Shown piece by piece: positions 36,861 through 44,385 of a DNA stretch of 64,000 nucleotides. The translations under genes were made by a program, and so were the position numbers. Source of the stretch: Bog-532 sp963824545 (lineage in GTDB: Bacteria; Actinomycetota; Actinomycetes; Streptosporangiales; Streptosporangiaceae); assembly GCA_963824545.1 (NCBI GenBank), contig CAWGPP010000033.1:1-64000 (forward strand). The letters run 5' to 3'. The first letter of the stretch is position 1. Each line of letters starts with the position of its first letter. Below the pieces are notes generated by a model, which saw nothing but the letters and a program-made list of their open reading frames with translations, was not told where the DNA came from and did no database searches.

Positions 36861-37496
36861 TTATCCGGCACGATCGGCGGTGCGCGGCTCGCGCCACATC
36901 GGGTACATCCGTGCCCCGTCGGCAAAGTCGATCGGGCCGCCCCCGTCGGCGTAGCCGTGCCGCAGGTACAGGCCACGGGTGCGCAGATCCGATGCCGCCA
37001 GGTAGGCGGGCGTGCCGCCGGCGTCGAGACTGGCGTGGTGGGCGTGCAGCAGCGCGGTGCCGGTGCCCTGGCCCTGCCGGTCCGGGCGGACCGCGAGGAT
37101 GGCCAGGTAGTGATGGAAGGTACCGGCCGGGTGGTGACGGTCGAGCTGCTCATCGAAGGCCAGGAAGTTGCCAAGCTGCTGGCCGGTGATGGCAGCCAGC
37201 CGTTCGGTGTAGCCGCTGGGCGGTGCGCCCGGCCCGGTTCCGGGGATCCACAGCGCGGCGGCGGCACGGTCCGGGGTCGTCTCGGCCAGGCCGTCGGCGA
37301 TTGCGTGCTCGGCGTAGAGCTGGAAGTAGCCCGGGAAGGCGGCGCGGCGGGCCGCCTCATCGGGGATCAGCCACCGGCACACGGCCAGGCCGAAGAACGC
37401 GTCGGCGATGACCTGGGCGAGCACGCCGATGTCGGCTTGGCCGGCGCGGATGATCTGATGGCGGGCGCTGCCCGGCTGCGTGCCATGGGTGGTCAT
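36861..37496 (-). CDS. GNAT-family N-acetyltransferase
   Basis: 211 aa. The acetyl-CoA binding motif is in YLAILAVRPDRQGQGTGTALLHAHH, preceded by the N-terminal RAGQADIGVLAQVIADAF and followed by YLAASDLRTRGLYLRHGY, the usual GNAT C-terminal strand. The ATG at 37496 overlaps the stop of the amino-acid permease gene (ATGA), so the two are coupled. Acceptor substrate unknown; the operon suggests an amine or amino acid imported by the permease. Confidence 0.88.
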   Translation of the reverse strand: MTTHGTQPGSARHQIIRAGQADIGVLAQVIADAFFGLAVCRWLIPDEAARRAAFPGYFQLYAEHAIADGLAETTPDRAAAALWIPGTGPGAPPSGYTERLAAITGQQLGNFLAFDEQLDRHHPAGTFHHYLAILAVRPDRQGQGTGTALLHAHHASLDAGGTPAYLAASDLRTRGLYLRHGYADGGGPIDFADGARMYPMWREPRTADRAG

Positions 37497-38989
37497 GACC
37501 GCGTCCTTCCGCTGGCGGGGGTGGCCTGGCCGGCGGCGTGGGCGCCGAGCCCGATGGTGGCGTACACACCGGGGCGGCGGGCGCGCAGGTACGCGCCCCA
37601 GCACAGCCCGCCCGCTGCGGCCACGCCGAACGCCGCGGGCAGCAGCCACCCGGCGGGGTTGCCGGGGCCGGTGCCCAGCAGGGCGCCGAAATGCCAGATG
37701 GCCAGCACGATGGCCCCGGCCAGCAGCACAGCGGACAGGGCGGGGGCGGCCCGCCGCGCACACACGCTCTCCCGGCCAGGCTGGCGGCTGAAGTAGCGGA
37801 TCACGGCGGTGGAGGTGAGCGCGAGCAGGATCATCACCCCCAGCCCGCCCATGGCGCCGCCGCCGAAGAACAGCCCGTTCATCGCCGGCCACCCGGCGGC
37901 GGCGAAGATCACGATGATCGCCAGGGCGCTGACGCTCTGGGTGACCGACGCGGCCCGGGGGATGCTGGCGCGGCTGGTCCGGGACAGCGCGGCCGGCAGG
38001 ACACCCTCCCGCGACAAAGCAAAAACGTACCGCCAGGTAACGTTGTGGTAGCTGAGCGCGGCAGCGAACAAGCTGGTGATGAACAGCGCCTGGGCCGCCT
38101 GCGCCAAGGCGCCGCTGGAGGCCAGGCCGTAGAGCAGCCCCGGTCCTTGCGCCGTCGCGGCGGCGGCCACGTGCGCCCGCCCGGCGTGGGCCTGCATCGC
38201 CCACGCCGCGCTCGCGTACAGCACCCCGATCGCGGCCAGCGCGGTGTACGTGGCGGCGGGAATCGTCCGCTTCGGGTTTCTCGCCTCCTCACTCAGGACG
38301 GGGGACTGCTCGAACCCGACAAAGGCCAGCCCGGCGATCACCGCGAGCGCCCCGATCGCCCCGGCACCGGAGGCGGTCAGCGCCGAGGGGGACAGCGCCC
38401 CGACGTCCAGGTGCCCGCCGGCCGGGGAGGACAGCCCGCCGATGGTCTCGGCCACGACGATGACGATCTCGGCCGCGGTCAGCACGGCCAGCACCTTGCC
38501 GGCGATCTCCACCCGGGCCAGGCCCAGCCCGGCCACCAGCGCCCAGATCAGCAGCGCCCACACCCACCACGGCCAGTTCAGGCCCAGGTGGGCGGCGGCC
38601 TCGGCGGCGGCGGCCGGGCCGAGCGCCCCATACGCCGCGACCTGGAACGACTCGTAGGCGACCAGCGCCATCAGCGCGGCGGCCACCCCGGTCACCCTGC
38701 CCAGCCCGGCGGACACGAACGCGTAGAACGCCCCCGCGTGCGGGATCTTACGGCTCATCGCCACGTACCCGGGGCAGAACACGGCCAGGACAACGGCCAC
38801 GATGAGAAAGGCGGCCGGGATGCCGGTCAGGCCGGTGACCGCGTACGCGGTCGGGATCACTCCGGCCGCCACCGTCATCGGCGCTATCGAGGCCAGGATG
38901 AACGCCAGCACGGCGAACATGCCGAGCTTGTCCCGGGCCAGGGCCCGGGACACCGTGCTGCCCCGGGCGGGAGCCGCGTGCATGGACAT
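37493..38989 (-). CDS. APC-superfamily amino acid permease
   Basis: 498-aa membrane protein with about twelve hydrophobic segments. The first holds the APC substrate site GMFAVLAFILASIAPMTVAAG-type sequence, then AGAFYAFVSAGLGRVTG, and GFEQSPVLSEEARNPKRTIP marks the loop after helix 6. It imports an amino acid or polyamine by proton symport. The ATG at 38989 lies 42 nt after the GPP34 gene, and its stop overlaps the GNAT start. A low-complexity C-terminus follows the last helix. Confidence 0.9.
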   Translation of the reverse strand: MSMHAAPARGSTVSRALARDKLGMFAVLAFILASIAPMTVAAGVIPTAYAVTGLTGIPAAFLIVAVVLAVFCPGYVAMSRKIPHAGAFYAFVSAGLGRVTGVAAALMALVAYESFQVAAYGALGPAAAAEAAAHLGLNWPWWVWALLIWALVAGLGLARVEIAGKVLAVLTAAEIVIVVAETIGGLSSPAGGHLDVGALSPSALTASGAGAIGALAVIAGLAFVGFEQSPVLSEEARNPKRTIPAATYTALAAIGVLYASAAWAMQAHAGRAHVAAAATAQGPGLLYGLASSGALAQAAQALFITSLFAAALSYHNVTWRYVFALSREGVLPAALSRTSRASIPRAASVTQSVSALAIIVIFAAAGWPAMNGLFFGGGAMGGLGVMILLALTSTAVIRYFSRQPGRESVCARRAAPALSAVLLAGAIVLAIWHFGALLGTGPGNPAGWLLPAAFGVAAAGGLCWGAYLRARRPGVYATIGLGAHAAGQATPASGRTRS

Positions 38990-39031
38990 GAATGAGCCTC
39001 CAGGTTGCTCGTGTAACGGCTTGTTGGGGTT

Positions 39032-39733
39032 TCAGGTGCGGTGCGACAGCACCGCGGAACAGACGGTGATCTGGGTCTGGGTGATCAGCTGCCGCAGGTC
39101 CGGGGGCAGGTGCGCGACGGCGCCGGCGGCGCTGCGGCCGCCCCGGGCCTGGTAGTCCTCCAGCCGGAAGCCCAGCCCGCAGGCGGCGGCCAGCCCGGTC
39201 AGGGCCGCCCCGTGCGGGGTGAGCGGCCGGGAGCGGTCCAGGGCCGAACGGACCCGCAGCATCGGCGCGAACGCCCAGTCCGGGTCCACCGGCACCATCC
39301 GGCCCGCCCGTCCCGGCACCCGGCTGCGCACGGCCGCCAGGTACCCGGCCTGCTCCAGCCGCACCGCCACCTCCCGCGCCGCGGTGCGGCCCAGGAACCC
39401 CAGCCACGCCCGCACCGGCAGCGGGCCAGGCTCGCCGGCGATCTGCCTCAGCAGCAAGTGCCCCTCCACCACCGCCGGAGGCACGTCCGGGCCGATCACG
39501 ACCGCGGTGCCGGAACCCAAGCCGATGCAGCAGGCCAGCATCAGCTCGGCCAGCAGCGCGCCCGCCAGCCCGGTGCCCAGCGGGCGCGGCGGCAGCAGCG
39601 GCCTGCCCGTGCGTTCGTCGTGGGCCAGCAGGTACAAGTCGTCCGCCACCAGCCCGGTGCCGCTCAGCCCCGCATCCAGCGGGCCCGGGTACCCATAGCG
39701 GCCGGCCGGGCGCGAGGCCTGCCGCTCATGCAT
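39032..39733 (-). CDS. GPP34 (Golgi phosphoprotein 3-like) family protein
   Basis: 233 aa. The signature LVADDLYLLAHDERTGRPLLPPRPLGTGLAGALLAEL-type N-terminus and the helical core through RLEDYQARGG match the bacterial GPP34 family, whose eukaryotic members bind phosphatidylinositol-4-phosphate at Golgi membranes. Bacterial roles are undefined. The ATG at 39733 is supported by GGGCAGGG about 7 nt upstream; the longer frame adds 19 residues without similarity. It leads a three-gene operon with the permease and the acetyltransferase. Confidence 0.85.
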   Translation of the reverse strand: MHERQASRPAGRYGYPGPLDAGLSGTGLVADDLYLLAHDERTGRPLLPPRPLGTGLAGALLAELMLACCIGLGSGTAVVIGPDVPPAVVEGHLLLRQIAGEPGPLPVRAWLGFLGRTAAREVAVRLEQAGYLAAVRSRVPGRAGRMVPVDPDWAFAPMLRVRSALDRSRPLTPHGAALTGLAAACGLGFRLEDYQARGGRSAAGAVAHLPPDLRQLITQTQITVCSAVLSHRT

Positions 39734-40046
39734 GGCATGCCCTGCCCGGGCCAGGACACCCGGCCGCGCAAGAACCCGGGCAGACAGCACCGATGCACGC
39801 GCTGCGCCAGGCAGGCGCCCGGCGCGAGCCGATTAACGGCGCACGAAGGCGCTGGGCCGGTACACAAGGCATAATGTGATCACTTCTCCAAGCTGGGAAG
39901 GCGAAGGCCCGGACGATCACTTGCCGGTGCGCCGGGCCTTCGCGCTATCAATCAGCGCTTTACGGGTACTGGCTGTACCTGCATCGCGTCACGGTGGATG
40001 GCGCTCCAGTGGCCCCAGGCCCAGAGGTGACCGCTGCTCGCGCTGG
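39734..40046. other. Intergenic region upstream of the GPP34 operon
   Basis: 313 nt. It should contain the promoter of the GPP34 gene in its left part and it holds the 12-bp hairpin at 39901-39943. No gene is supported. Confidence 0.4.
39901..39943. terminator. 12-bp hairpin downstream of GHKL ATPase gene
   Basis: gcgaaggcccgg (39901-39912) and its exact complement (39932-39943) with a 19-nt loop. Lies past the stop of the minus-strand ATPase operon and before the GPP34 operon, so a terminator is the simplest reading. No U-tract. Confidence 0.55.
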
Positions 40047-40757
40047 TCAGACTGCATGGCGGCGGTCCGGCAGGCCGGTAGCTGGCAGGTGCCATTCCGC
40101 CCAGACAACTTTCCTCAGCCCGGTAACGCGGGCTCGATGCCATCCCCACCGGCTGCTGAACGCTTCTGCCAGCGCCAGCCCCCTGCCCCGCTCGGCGTCT
40201 GGCGTTAGGTTCAGCCGTACCGGAGGCCGGGGGCTCGCGTCCGCCACGGCAAGGAGAAGGCAGTGGCTGTCTGATCCGAGCCAGACCACGACCGGCGCCG
40301 CCGCCGGCCGTAGCCCGGCCGACGCCGCGACGCTGTTGGTCACCAGCTCGGAGATCACCACGCCCGCATCCGGGCCTGCCTCTGCCTGGCCCCAGCCCGA
40401 CAGAAGCTGCCGCAGGTGAGTGCGAGCCATCGGCACCGCACTCTCGATCGCTGCGAGGGTGAGCGTGTCGCGCAGCGGCCAGCGCTCAAGGTCGTGGCCG
40501 TGATGGGAAGGCGGAATCGCCACCGGGGCAGGCCCGGGCACGGCGAGGCGTGCCGCCGCATCGTGCCAGGCGCCGAGCCCGTATCCAGCGGTGTGAGCGC
40601 CGCCCGCAGGGGGCTGGCCCGCTACCTGACGCAACGTGGGTACCGGCTCATTACTTCGACTCGCCATGGCTTCCTTCTCGATAGCGGCTGTCCGGTCATC
40701 GTTAATGTCACCGCTGTTCATGCCTCCTGCCGTGGCAGGGCCGGCGGCGGTCGTCAC
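40047..40757 (-). CDS. GHKL-type ATP-binding protein (RsbW/anti-sigma-like)
   Basis: 236 aa. The C-terminal 140 residues have the HATPase_c_2 features: ARTHLRQLLSGWG, N-box VVISELVTNSVAAS, LLLAVADASPRPP and the G-box region ERGRGLALAEAFSSRWGW. These small ATPases resemble the anti-sigma factors RsbW/SpoIIAB and are typically encoded beside XRE-DUF5753 and DUF397 genes in actinomycetes, as here. The N-terminal 90 residues are poorly conserved. The GTG at 40757 overlaps the TGA of the upstream small gene (GTGA). Confidence 0.84.
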   Translation of the reverse strand: MTTAAGPATAGGMNSGDINDDRTAAIEKEAMASRSNEPVPTLRQVAGQPPAGGAHTAGYGLGAWHDAAARLAVPGPAPVAIPPSHHGHDLERWPLRDTLTLAAIESAVPMARTHLRQLLSGWGQAEAGPDAGVVISELVTNSVAASAGLRPAAAPVVVWLGSDSHCLLLAVADASPRPPVRLNLTPDAERGRGLALAEAFSSRWGWHRARVTGLRKVVWAEWHLPATGLPDRRHAV

Positions 40758-40987
40758 GGCGTGTCCCGGGGGGCCGCTGCGGCGGTGCGACGGGCGTGGT
40801 CCTCGCGGACCATCGCGCGCAGCAGGCGCGGGCTGGCCGCTTCCAAGCGCGCTTCCCGGTCGGCGTGCGGAACGGCCTTGAACGGCCGTTCGTCGGCTTC
40901 GTCGTCGCTGCGGGTGATGTCATACGCGGCCGACCAGTCAGCCAGCAGGCATTCCCACTGGTCACGGTCCTCAACGGTCATTCTCAC
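40754..40987 (-). CDS. Small conserved-context protein of the ATPase/XRE cluster
   Basis: 77 aa with MTVEDRDQWECLLADWSAAYDITR and ADREARLEAASPRLLRAMVREDH; acidic N-terminus and a basic helical C-terminus, no domain recognised. Starts at the ATG 40987 or two codons later. The GTGA overlap with the ATPase gene and its position opposite the XRE gene show it is a real member of this cluster. Confidence 0.6.
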   Translation of the reverse strand: MRMTVEDRDQWECLLADWSAAYDITRSDDEADERPFKAVPHADREARLEAASPRLLRAMVREDHARRTAAAAPRDTP

Positions 40988-41018
40988 TGCGCCTAGTCCT
41001 TCAGTTACGGCGAGCCGG

Positions 41019-41056
41019 GCGCCCCAGGGAACTAGTACCGGCGTTCCCTGGGACGC
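41019..41056. promoter_or_regulatory. Inverted repeat in the XRE/ATPase divergent promoter region
   Basis: gcgccccagggaac (41019-41032) and gttccctgggacgc (41043-41056), 13 of 14 positions complementary, 10-nt spacer. It lies in the only shared regulatory region between the small gene (starts 40987, minus) and the XRE gene (starts 41185, plus), so it is a good candidate operator for the XRE protein. Confidence 0.55.
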
Positions 41057-41184
41057 GAGGACAAGCGTGCAATGCGTGGCATACCGTTCGCACTAGGTCA
41101 CAGGTGCTTTTGAGGCAGGCGGGGCAGGTTTGGGGGCGGGCCTGCCGGCGTGAGGATCAAGGGCGGGACGTGAGGAGGCGTGAA

Positions 41185-42015
41185 ATGACCAACGGACGCG
41201 GTGAAGATGACGAGCGGAGCATGTTCGCGGAGGAAATGATCGCGATGCGGAACCAGCGCGGGTGGACGCAGGAGGAACTCGCCGCGCGGATGCTCGTCAG
41301 CACCTCGACGATCGCGAACATCGAATCGGGGTACCGCGCTCCGACACCGGCTCAGGCGATCAAGGCCGATGAGGTGTTCGGGACTCCGGCGACGTTCCAG
41401 CGGCACGAGCGGCGGATGCGCGGCATCCCGTTCTCCGTCGGGTTCCGCCCGTTCCAGCCGCACGAGGCCGCAGCACGGCTGCTCAGGACCTTCCAGCATT
41501 CGCTGGTCCCTGGCCTGTTCCAGACCAGGCCGTATGCAGAGGCGATTACCGAGACGTATCCCGAGACAACTGCGGAGGTTGCGAAGGAACGGGTAGACGG
41601 ACGGATGGAGCGTCAGGCGATCCTGTTCCGGGAGGACCCTCCTCCGCCCCGCGTGCACGCGATCCTCGATGAGCAGGTGCTGTACCGGAACGTCGGCGGT
41701 CCCGCCGCGATGGCTCAGCAGATGGAGCACCTGGTCGAACTGGCCATGATGCCGAGGATCAGCATCCAGGTAATACCCGCCGACAGGCCGCATGCCGGGC
41801 TGCTCGGGGCTTTTGTCGTTGCGGAGAACGACCAGCCTCCGGCTATCGTGTACATGGAGAACGCGCTGGACGGCCAGGTCGTGGAGTCGGCCGCCAAGGC
41901 GGAGGCGATCGACGTGGTGTTCCGCGCGCTCCAGATGGAGGCGCTTACCGGCAGCGCTTCCCTTGACAAGATGAAGGAAGCGGCACAGCGATGGAAGGAA
42001 CAGAGCACGCCCTGA
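41185..42015 (+). CDS. XRE-family regulator with DUF5753 domain
   Basis: 276 aa. The helix-turn-helix is at about residues 13-65 (MIAMRNQRGWTQEELAARMLVSTSTIANIESG). The DUF5753 ligand/partner domain follows, with LLRTFQHSLVPGLFQTRPYAEAI, ILDEQVLYRNVGG, ISIQVIPADRPHAGLLGAF and VYMENALDGQV. The ATG at 41185 has GGAGG 7 nt upstream. The 3-prime end overlaps the first DUF397 gene by 25 nt, the standard arrangement. These regulators, with their DUF397 and ATPase partners, act in development and antibiotic control in streptomycetes (BldB/WhiJ-like systems). Confidence 0.92.
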   Translation: MTNGRGEDDERSMFAEEMIAMRNQRGWTQEELAARMLVSTSTIANIESGYRAPTPAQAIKADEVFGTPATFQRHERRMRGIPFSVGFRPFQPHEAAARLLRTFQHSLVPGLFQTRPYAEAITETYPETTAEVAKERVDGRMERQAILFREDPPPPRVHAILDEQVLYRNVGGPAAMAQQMEHLVELAMMPRISIQVIPADRPHAGLLGAFVVAENDQPPAIVYMENALDGQVVESAAKAEAIDVVFRALQMEALTGSASLDKMKEAAQRWKEQSTP

Positions 42016-42251
42016 CGACGTGGCGCACGTCCACCTACAGCGGCAGCAACGGGAGCAACTGCGTTGAGGTCGGCACCTGGCGCAAGTCCACCTACAGCGG
42101 CGGCAACGGCGGGGACTGTGTCGAGGTCGGCGCGGACGGCCCGGCGGTCATGGTGCGCGACACCAAGGACCGGGCGGGCGCGGCACTGACGTTCGGTCCC
42201 GATGCCTGGCGGCGGTTCGCTGCCACGATCAAGGGCGCGGACAAGGCGTAA
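41991..42251 (+). CDS. DUF397 protein, copy 1, with duplicated 19-aa module
   Basis: 86 aa. DUF397 proteins are small partners of XRE-DUF5753 regulators and usually have about 60 residues with one WRKSSYSGGNG-type block. Here the block occurs twice in tandem (42021-42077 and 42078-42134; 57 bp each), then the conserved VMVRDTKDRAGAALTFGPDAW and FAATIK end. The start ATG lies inside the XRE gene. It is followed by a strong terminator. Confidence 0.88.
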   Translation: MEGTEHALTTWRTSTYSGSNGSNCVEVGTWRKSTYSGGNGGDCVEVGADGPAVMVRDTKDRAGAALTFGPDAWRRFAATIKGADKA

Positions 42252-42293
42252 AGCCCGACCGGGCGCTTAGCAGGGGCTGCCAGAACGAACGAG

Positions 42294-42320
42294 AGCCACC
42301 CCTTCGGGGGTGGCTTTTTT
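42294..42320 (+). terminator. Rho-independent terminator
   Basis: agccacccc - ttcg - ggggtggct followed by six T in total. A classic stem, UUCG tetraloop and U-tract, ending the XRE-DUF397 transcript. Confidence 0.92.
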
Positions 42321-42343
42321 GCTTTCCGCTGCTTACGCTCCGG

Positions 42344-42424
42344 ATGGAGGCGCTAACCGGCAGCGCTTCCCGGAAGCTCTTTGAGGAAGCGATACAGCGA
42401 TGGAAGGAACAGATCACGCCCTGA
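42344..42424 (+). pseudogene. Duplicated 3-prime end of the XRE gene
   Basis: Encodes MEALTGSASRKLFEEAIQRW and ends KEQITP, almost the same as the last 27 codons of the XRE gene (41935-42015). Similarity starts at about 42337. It precedes the second DUF397 copy with the same overlap as in the first, so a block of XRE end plus DUF397 was duplicated in tandem. Confidence 0.85.
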
Positions 42425-42717
42425 CGACGTGGCGCACGTCCACCTACAGCGGCAGCAACGGCAGCAACTGCGTTGAGGTCGGCACCTGGCGCAAGTCCAC
42501 CTACAGCGGCGGCAACGGTAGTGACTGCGTTGAGGTCGGCACCTGGCGCACGTCCACCCACAGCGGCGACAACGGCGGCAACTGCGTAGAAGTTGGCGGC
42601 TCCGCCCCCGTGGTCCTGGTGCGCGACACCAAGGACCGGGCGGGCGCGGCGCTGACGTACGGCCCGGATGCCTGGCGGCGGTTCGCTGCCACGATCAAGG
42701 ACGCGGACAAGGCGTAA
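42400..42717 (+). CDS. DUF397 protein, copy 2, with triplicated 19-aa module
   Basis: 105 aa, a duplicate of copy 1 that has gained a third 57-bp module (42430-42486, 42487-42543, 42544-42600; each begins WRTST or WRKST and ends CVEVG). The conserved C-terminal part VLVRDTKDRAGAALTYGPDAW is intact. It has no intact XRE gene of its own. The terminator at 42294-42320 separates it from copy 1, so its expression needs a separate promoter or read-through. Confidence 0.85.
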   Translation: MEGTDHALTTWRTSTYSGSNGSNCVEVGTWRKSTYSGGNGSDCVEVGTWRTSTHSGDNGGNCVEVGGSAPVVLVRDTKDRAGAALTYGPDAWRRFAATIKDADKA

Positions 42718-42720
42718 AGC

Positions 42721-42823
42721 CCGGCCAGACGCTCAGCCAGCTGCGTGATCCGCCCGCGCAGCTCTTCCGCCTCCGCACGGGCCGCCGCTCCCTGCGCTGC
42801 CGTTCATCGATCAGCGAACCCAT
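42721..42823 (-). pseudogene. Frameshifted start of a small coiled-coil protein gene
   Basis: Starts ATG at 42823 with GGAAGGAGG about 6 nt upstream: MGSLIDERQRR. One base later the next frame reads GAAARAEAEELRGRITQLAERLAGL, a clear coiled coil. Together these resemble the N-terminus of small actinobacterial coiled-coil proteins beginning MGSxxxxLExREAAARAEAEELR. The reading is broken by a frameshift at about 42790 and runs into the DUF397 end, so this is a 5-prime remnant. Confidence 0.5.
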
Positions 42824-42981
42824 CAGATGCCTCCTTCCTGCTGCCCGGAACAGTAAGAGGCAAGAACCGCCGGCAACAGTCCGATCACTAACTCCGCAGG
42901 CCAGCGGCTCTTTCAGGCAAGCCGCACCCGTCAGAGGCCAGATCGCGAGCCAGGCGAGGAAACGGCGCATACGCTTCACCG

Positions 42982-43875
42982 TCAGCCCGCCTGCCGGTAA
43001 GCAGCGGCCAGTGCCCAGAACGCCTCCTTGGGCTCGAGGACGAACGCCTGCTTGTGCGCAGACGGCGCCTCGATGACTTTGACCAGCCCGAATGATCCAA
43101 GATCCAGGTCCGCGTGAGGATCGGGCCGGTGCGGGAACGTCCAGCCGGCAAAGGTATGCCAGAAGGCGCCGTGGATGCCTTCTTCGCCGAAGATGGCCAG
43201 TAGCTCCCTCAGGTACCGCGACTGCTCAGCTTCACTTCGCCGCAGGCCGGCGACCTTCAGCTTCGGCTCCTCGGGCTGCGTGTCGCGGTCAAAGATCATA
43301 AATCCCGCGCCGCCGGCGTCCGCCGCGCCTTCGTAGGTGCAGCAGCCGAACTCGCTGACCACCACCGGCTTGCCGGAACCCGCGTAGCTGCGCAGCACAT
43401 CCCGGTACCCGGCCGCGTTGGAGCTGTCCCGGTACAGGTCGGCCGACACCAGGTCGAACAGCGACCAGTCGACTGCCTCCCAGGGTGCTGACGCGTAGGT
43501 GACGGGGCCGTGGAAGTGGTCTTTGATCGCGGCGGCGCTCTTGCTGAGCGTGGCGTTGAGAGCGCGCGGCAGCTCACTGATGCTCGCTTGCAGGCCGGGT
43601 GCGGGAACGGCGCCGGTGAGCGCGTCCAGGCGGTCGCCGAGCGTCGCGCCGGGAAAGTAGCCGGCGCAGAACAGGCTCAGCTCGCAGCCGGCCACCATCA
43701 CCACCGGTCCAGCGGCCGAACGCAGTTCCTCGGCCGCGCGCGCGGCCTCGGCGAGGTAGCAGACGATGCCGTCGCCGGCGAGGTCGCCGGGGTGCGGCGA
43801 GAACCAGACGGCCAGCCCGGCCTCCAGCGCCAGGCCGGCCGCGGCCGCCCTCTCTGCCAAGCTGTCGTGAGGCAC
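42982..43875 (-). pseudogene. TIM-barrel glycosidase-like gene, copy A, 5-prime truncated
   Basis: Open for 297 codons. From ERAAAAGLALEAGLAVWFSPHPG onward it shows an alpha/beta barrel protein with VVMVAGCELSLFCAGYFPG, YASAPWEAVDW, KPVVVSEFGCCTYEGA (glycosidase-like SEFG) and FWHTFAGWTFPHRPDPHADLDLGSFG. Related actinobacterial proteins are often labelled abortive infection protein, with no function shown. The normal N-terminus, preserved in copy B (50912), is absent: similarity ends at about 43847 and the apparent GTG start lies inside the end of the IS3 element. The remainder to the C-terminus is complete. Confidence 0.75.
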
Positions 43876-43932
43876 CCGCCCCTCCAGTAACTACTGACTC
43901 CCTGAGGGCGGGGATGGAGACAACTTCCCGAG

Positions 43933-44385
43933 ATGACGATGACCGTGCTCGACCCTGCCCTGGTGGCCGGCGATGCTGAACGGGTGACCGGCGAGCGGCA
44001 GGGACGCCCGGATCCGGAGGTGCCCGAGCGGGCCCGCCGACGGACGTTCACCGCCGCCTACAAGCAGGAGGTCCTGGCCGCCTATGAGGCGGCCCCCGAT
44101 GGTGAGAAGGGCGCGATCTTGCGCCGGGAGGGCCTGTATTCCAGCCTCATTACCGAGTGGCGGCGGGCCCGGGATGCCGGGGCGCTGGCAGGGCTGACGC
44201 AGCCGCGGGGCCGGCCGGCGGCTGATCCGCGGGACGCGCAGATCGCGCGGCTGCAGAAGGAGAAGGCCCAGCTGGAGCAGGAGCTGGCTAAGGCCCGCTT
44301 CGTGGTGGATGTCCAGTCAAAACTGCAGGCGCTCTTGGAGACGATCTCCGAGGGCGCGGACACCGAGCCCGGGCCGACCTCGTGA
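43933..44385 (+). CDS. IS3-family OrfA (helix-turn-helix)
   Basis: 150 aa. RRRTFTAAYKQEVLAAYEAAP and LRREGLYSSLITEWRRARDAG form the HTH_28/transposase_8 DNA-binding domain, followed by a leucine-zipper-like helix (IARLQKEKAQLEQELAKARF). It binds the element ends and assists OrfB. It ends in a 4-nt overlap with orfB. Confidence 0.9.
   Translation: MTMTVLDPALVAGDAERVTGERQGRPDPEVPERARRRTFTAAYKQEVLAAYEAAPDGEKGAILRREGLYSSLITEWRRARDAGALAGLTQPRGRPAADPRDAQIARLQKEKAQLEQELAKARFVVDVQSKLQALLETISEGADTEPGPTS

Noticed and set aside
36560..37796. 610-codon plus-strand frame over the GNAT and permease genes
   Set aside because: Antisense shadow of well-supported genes.
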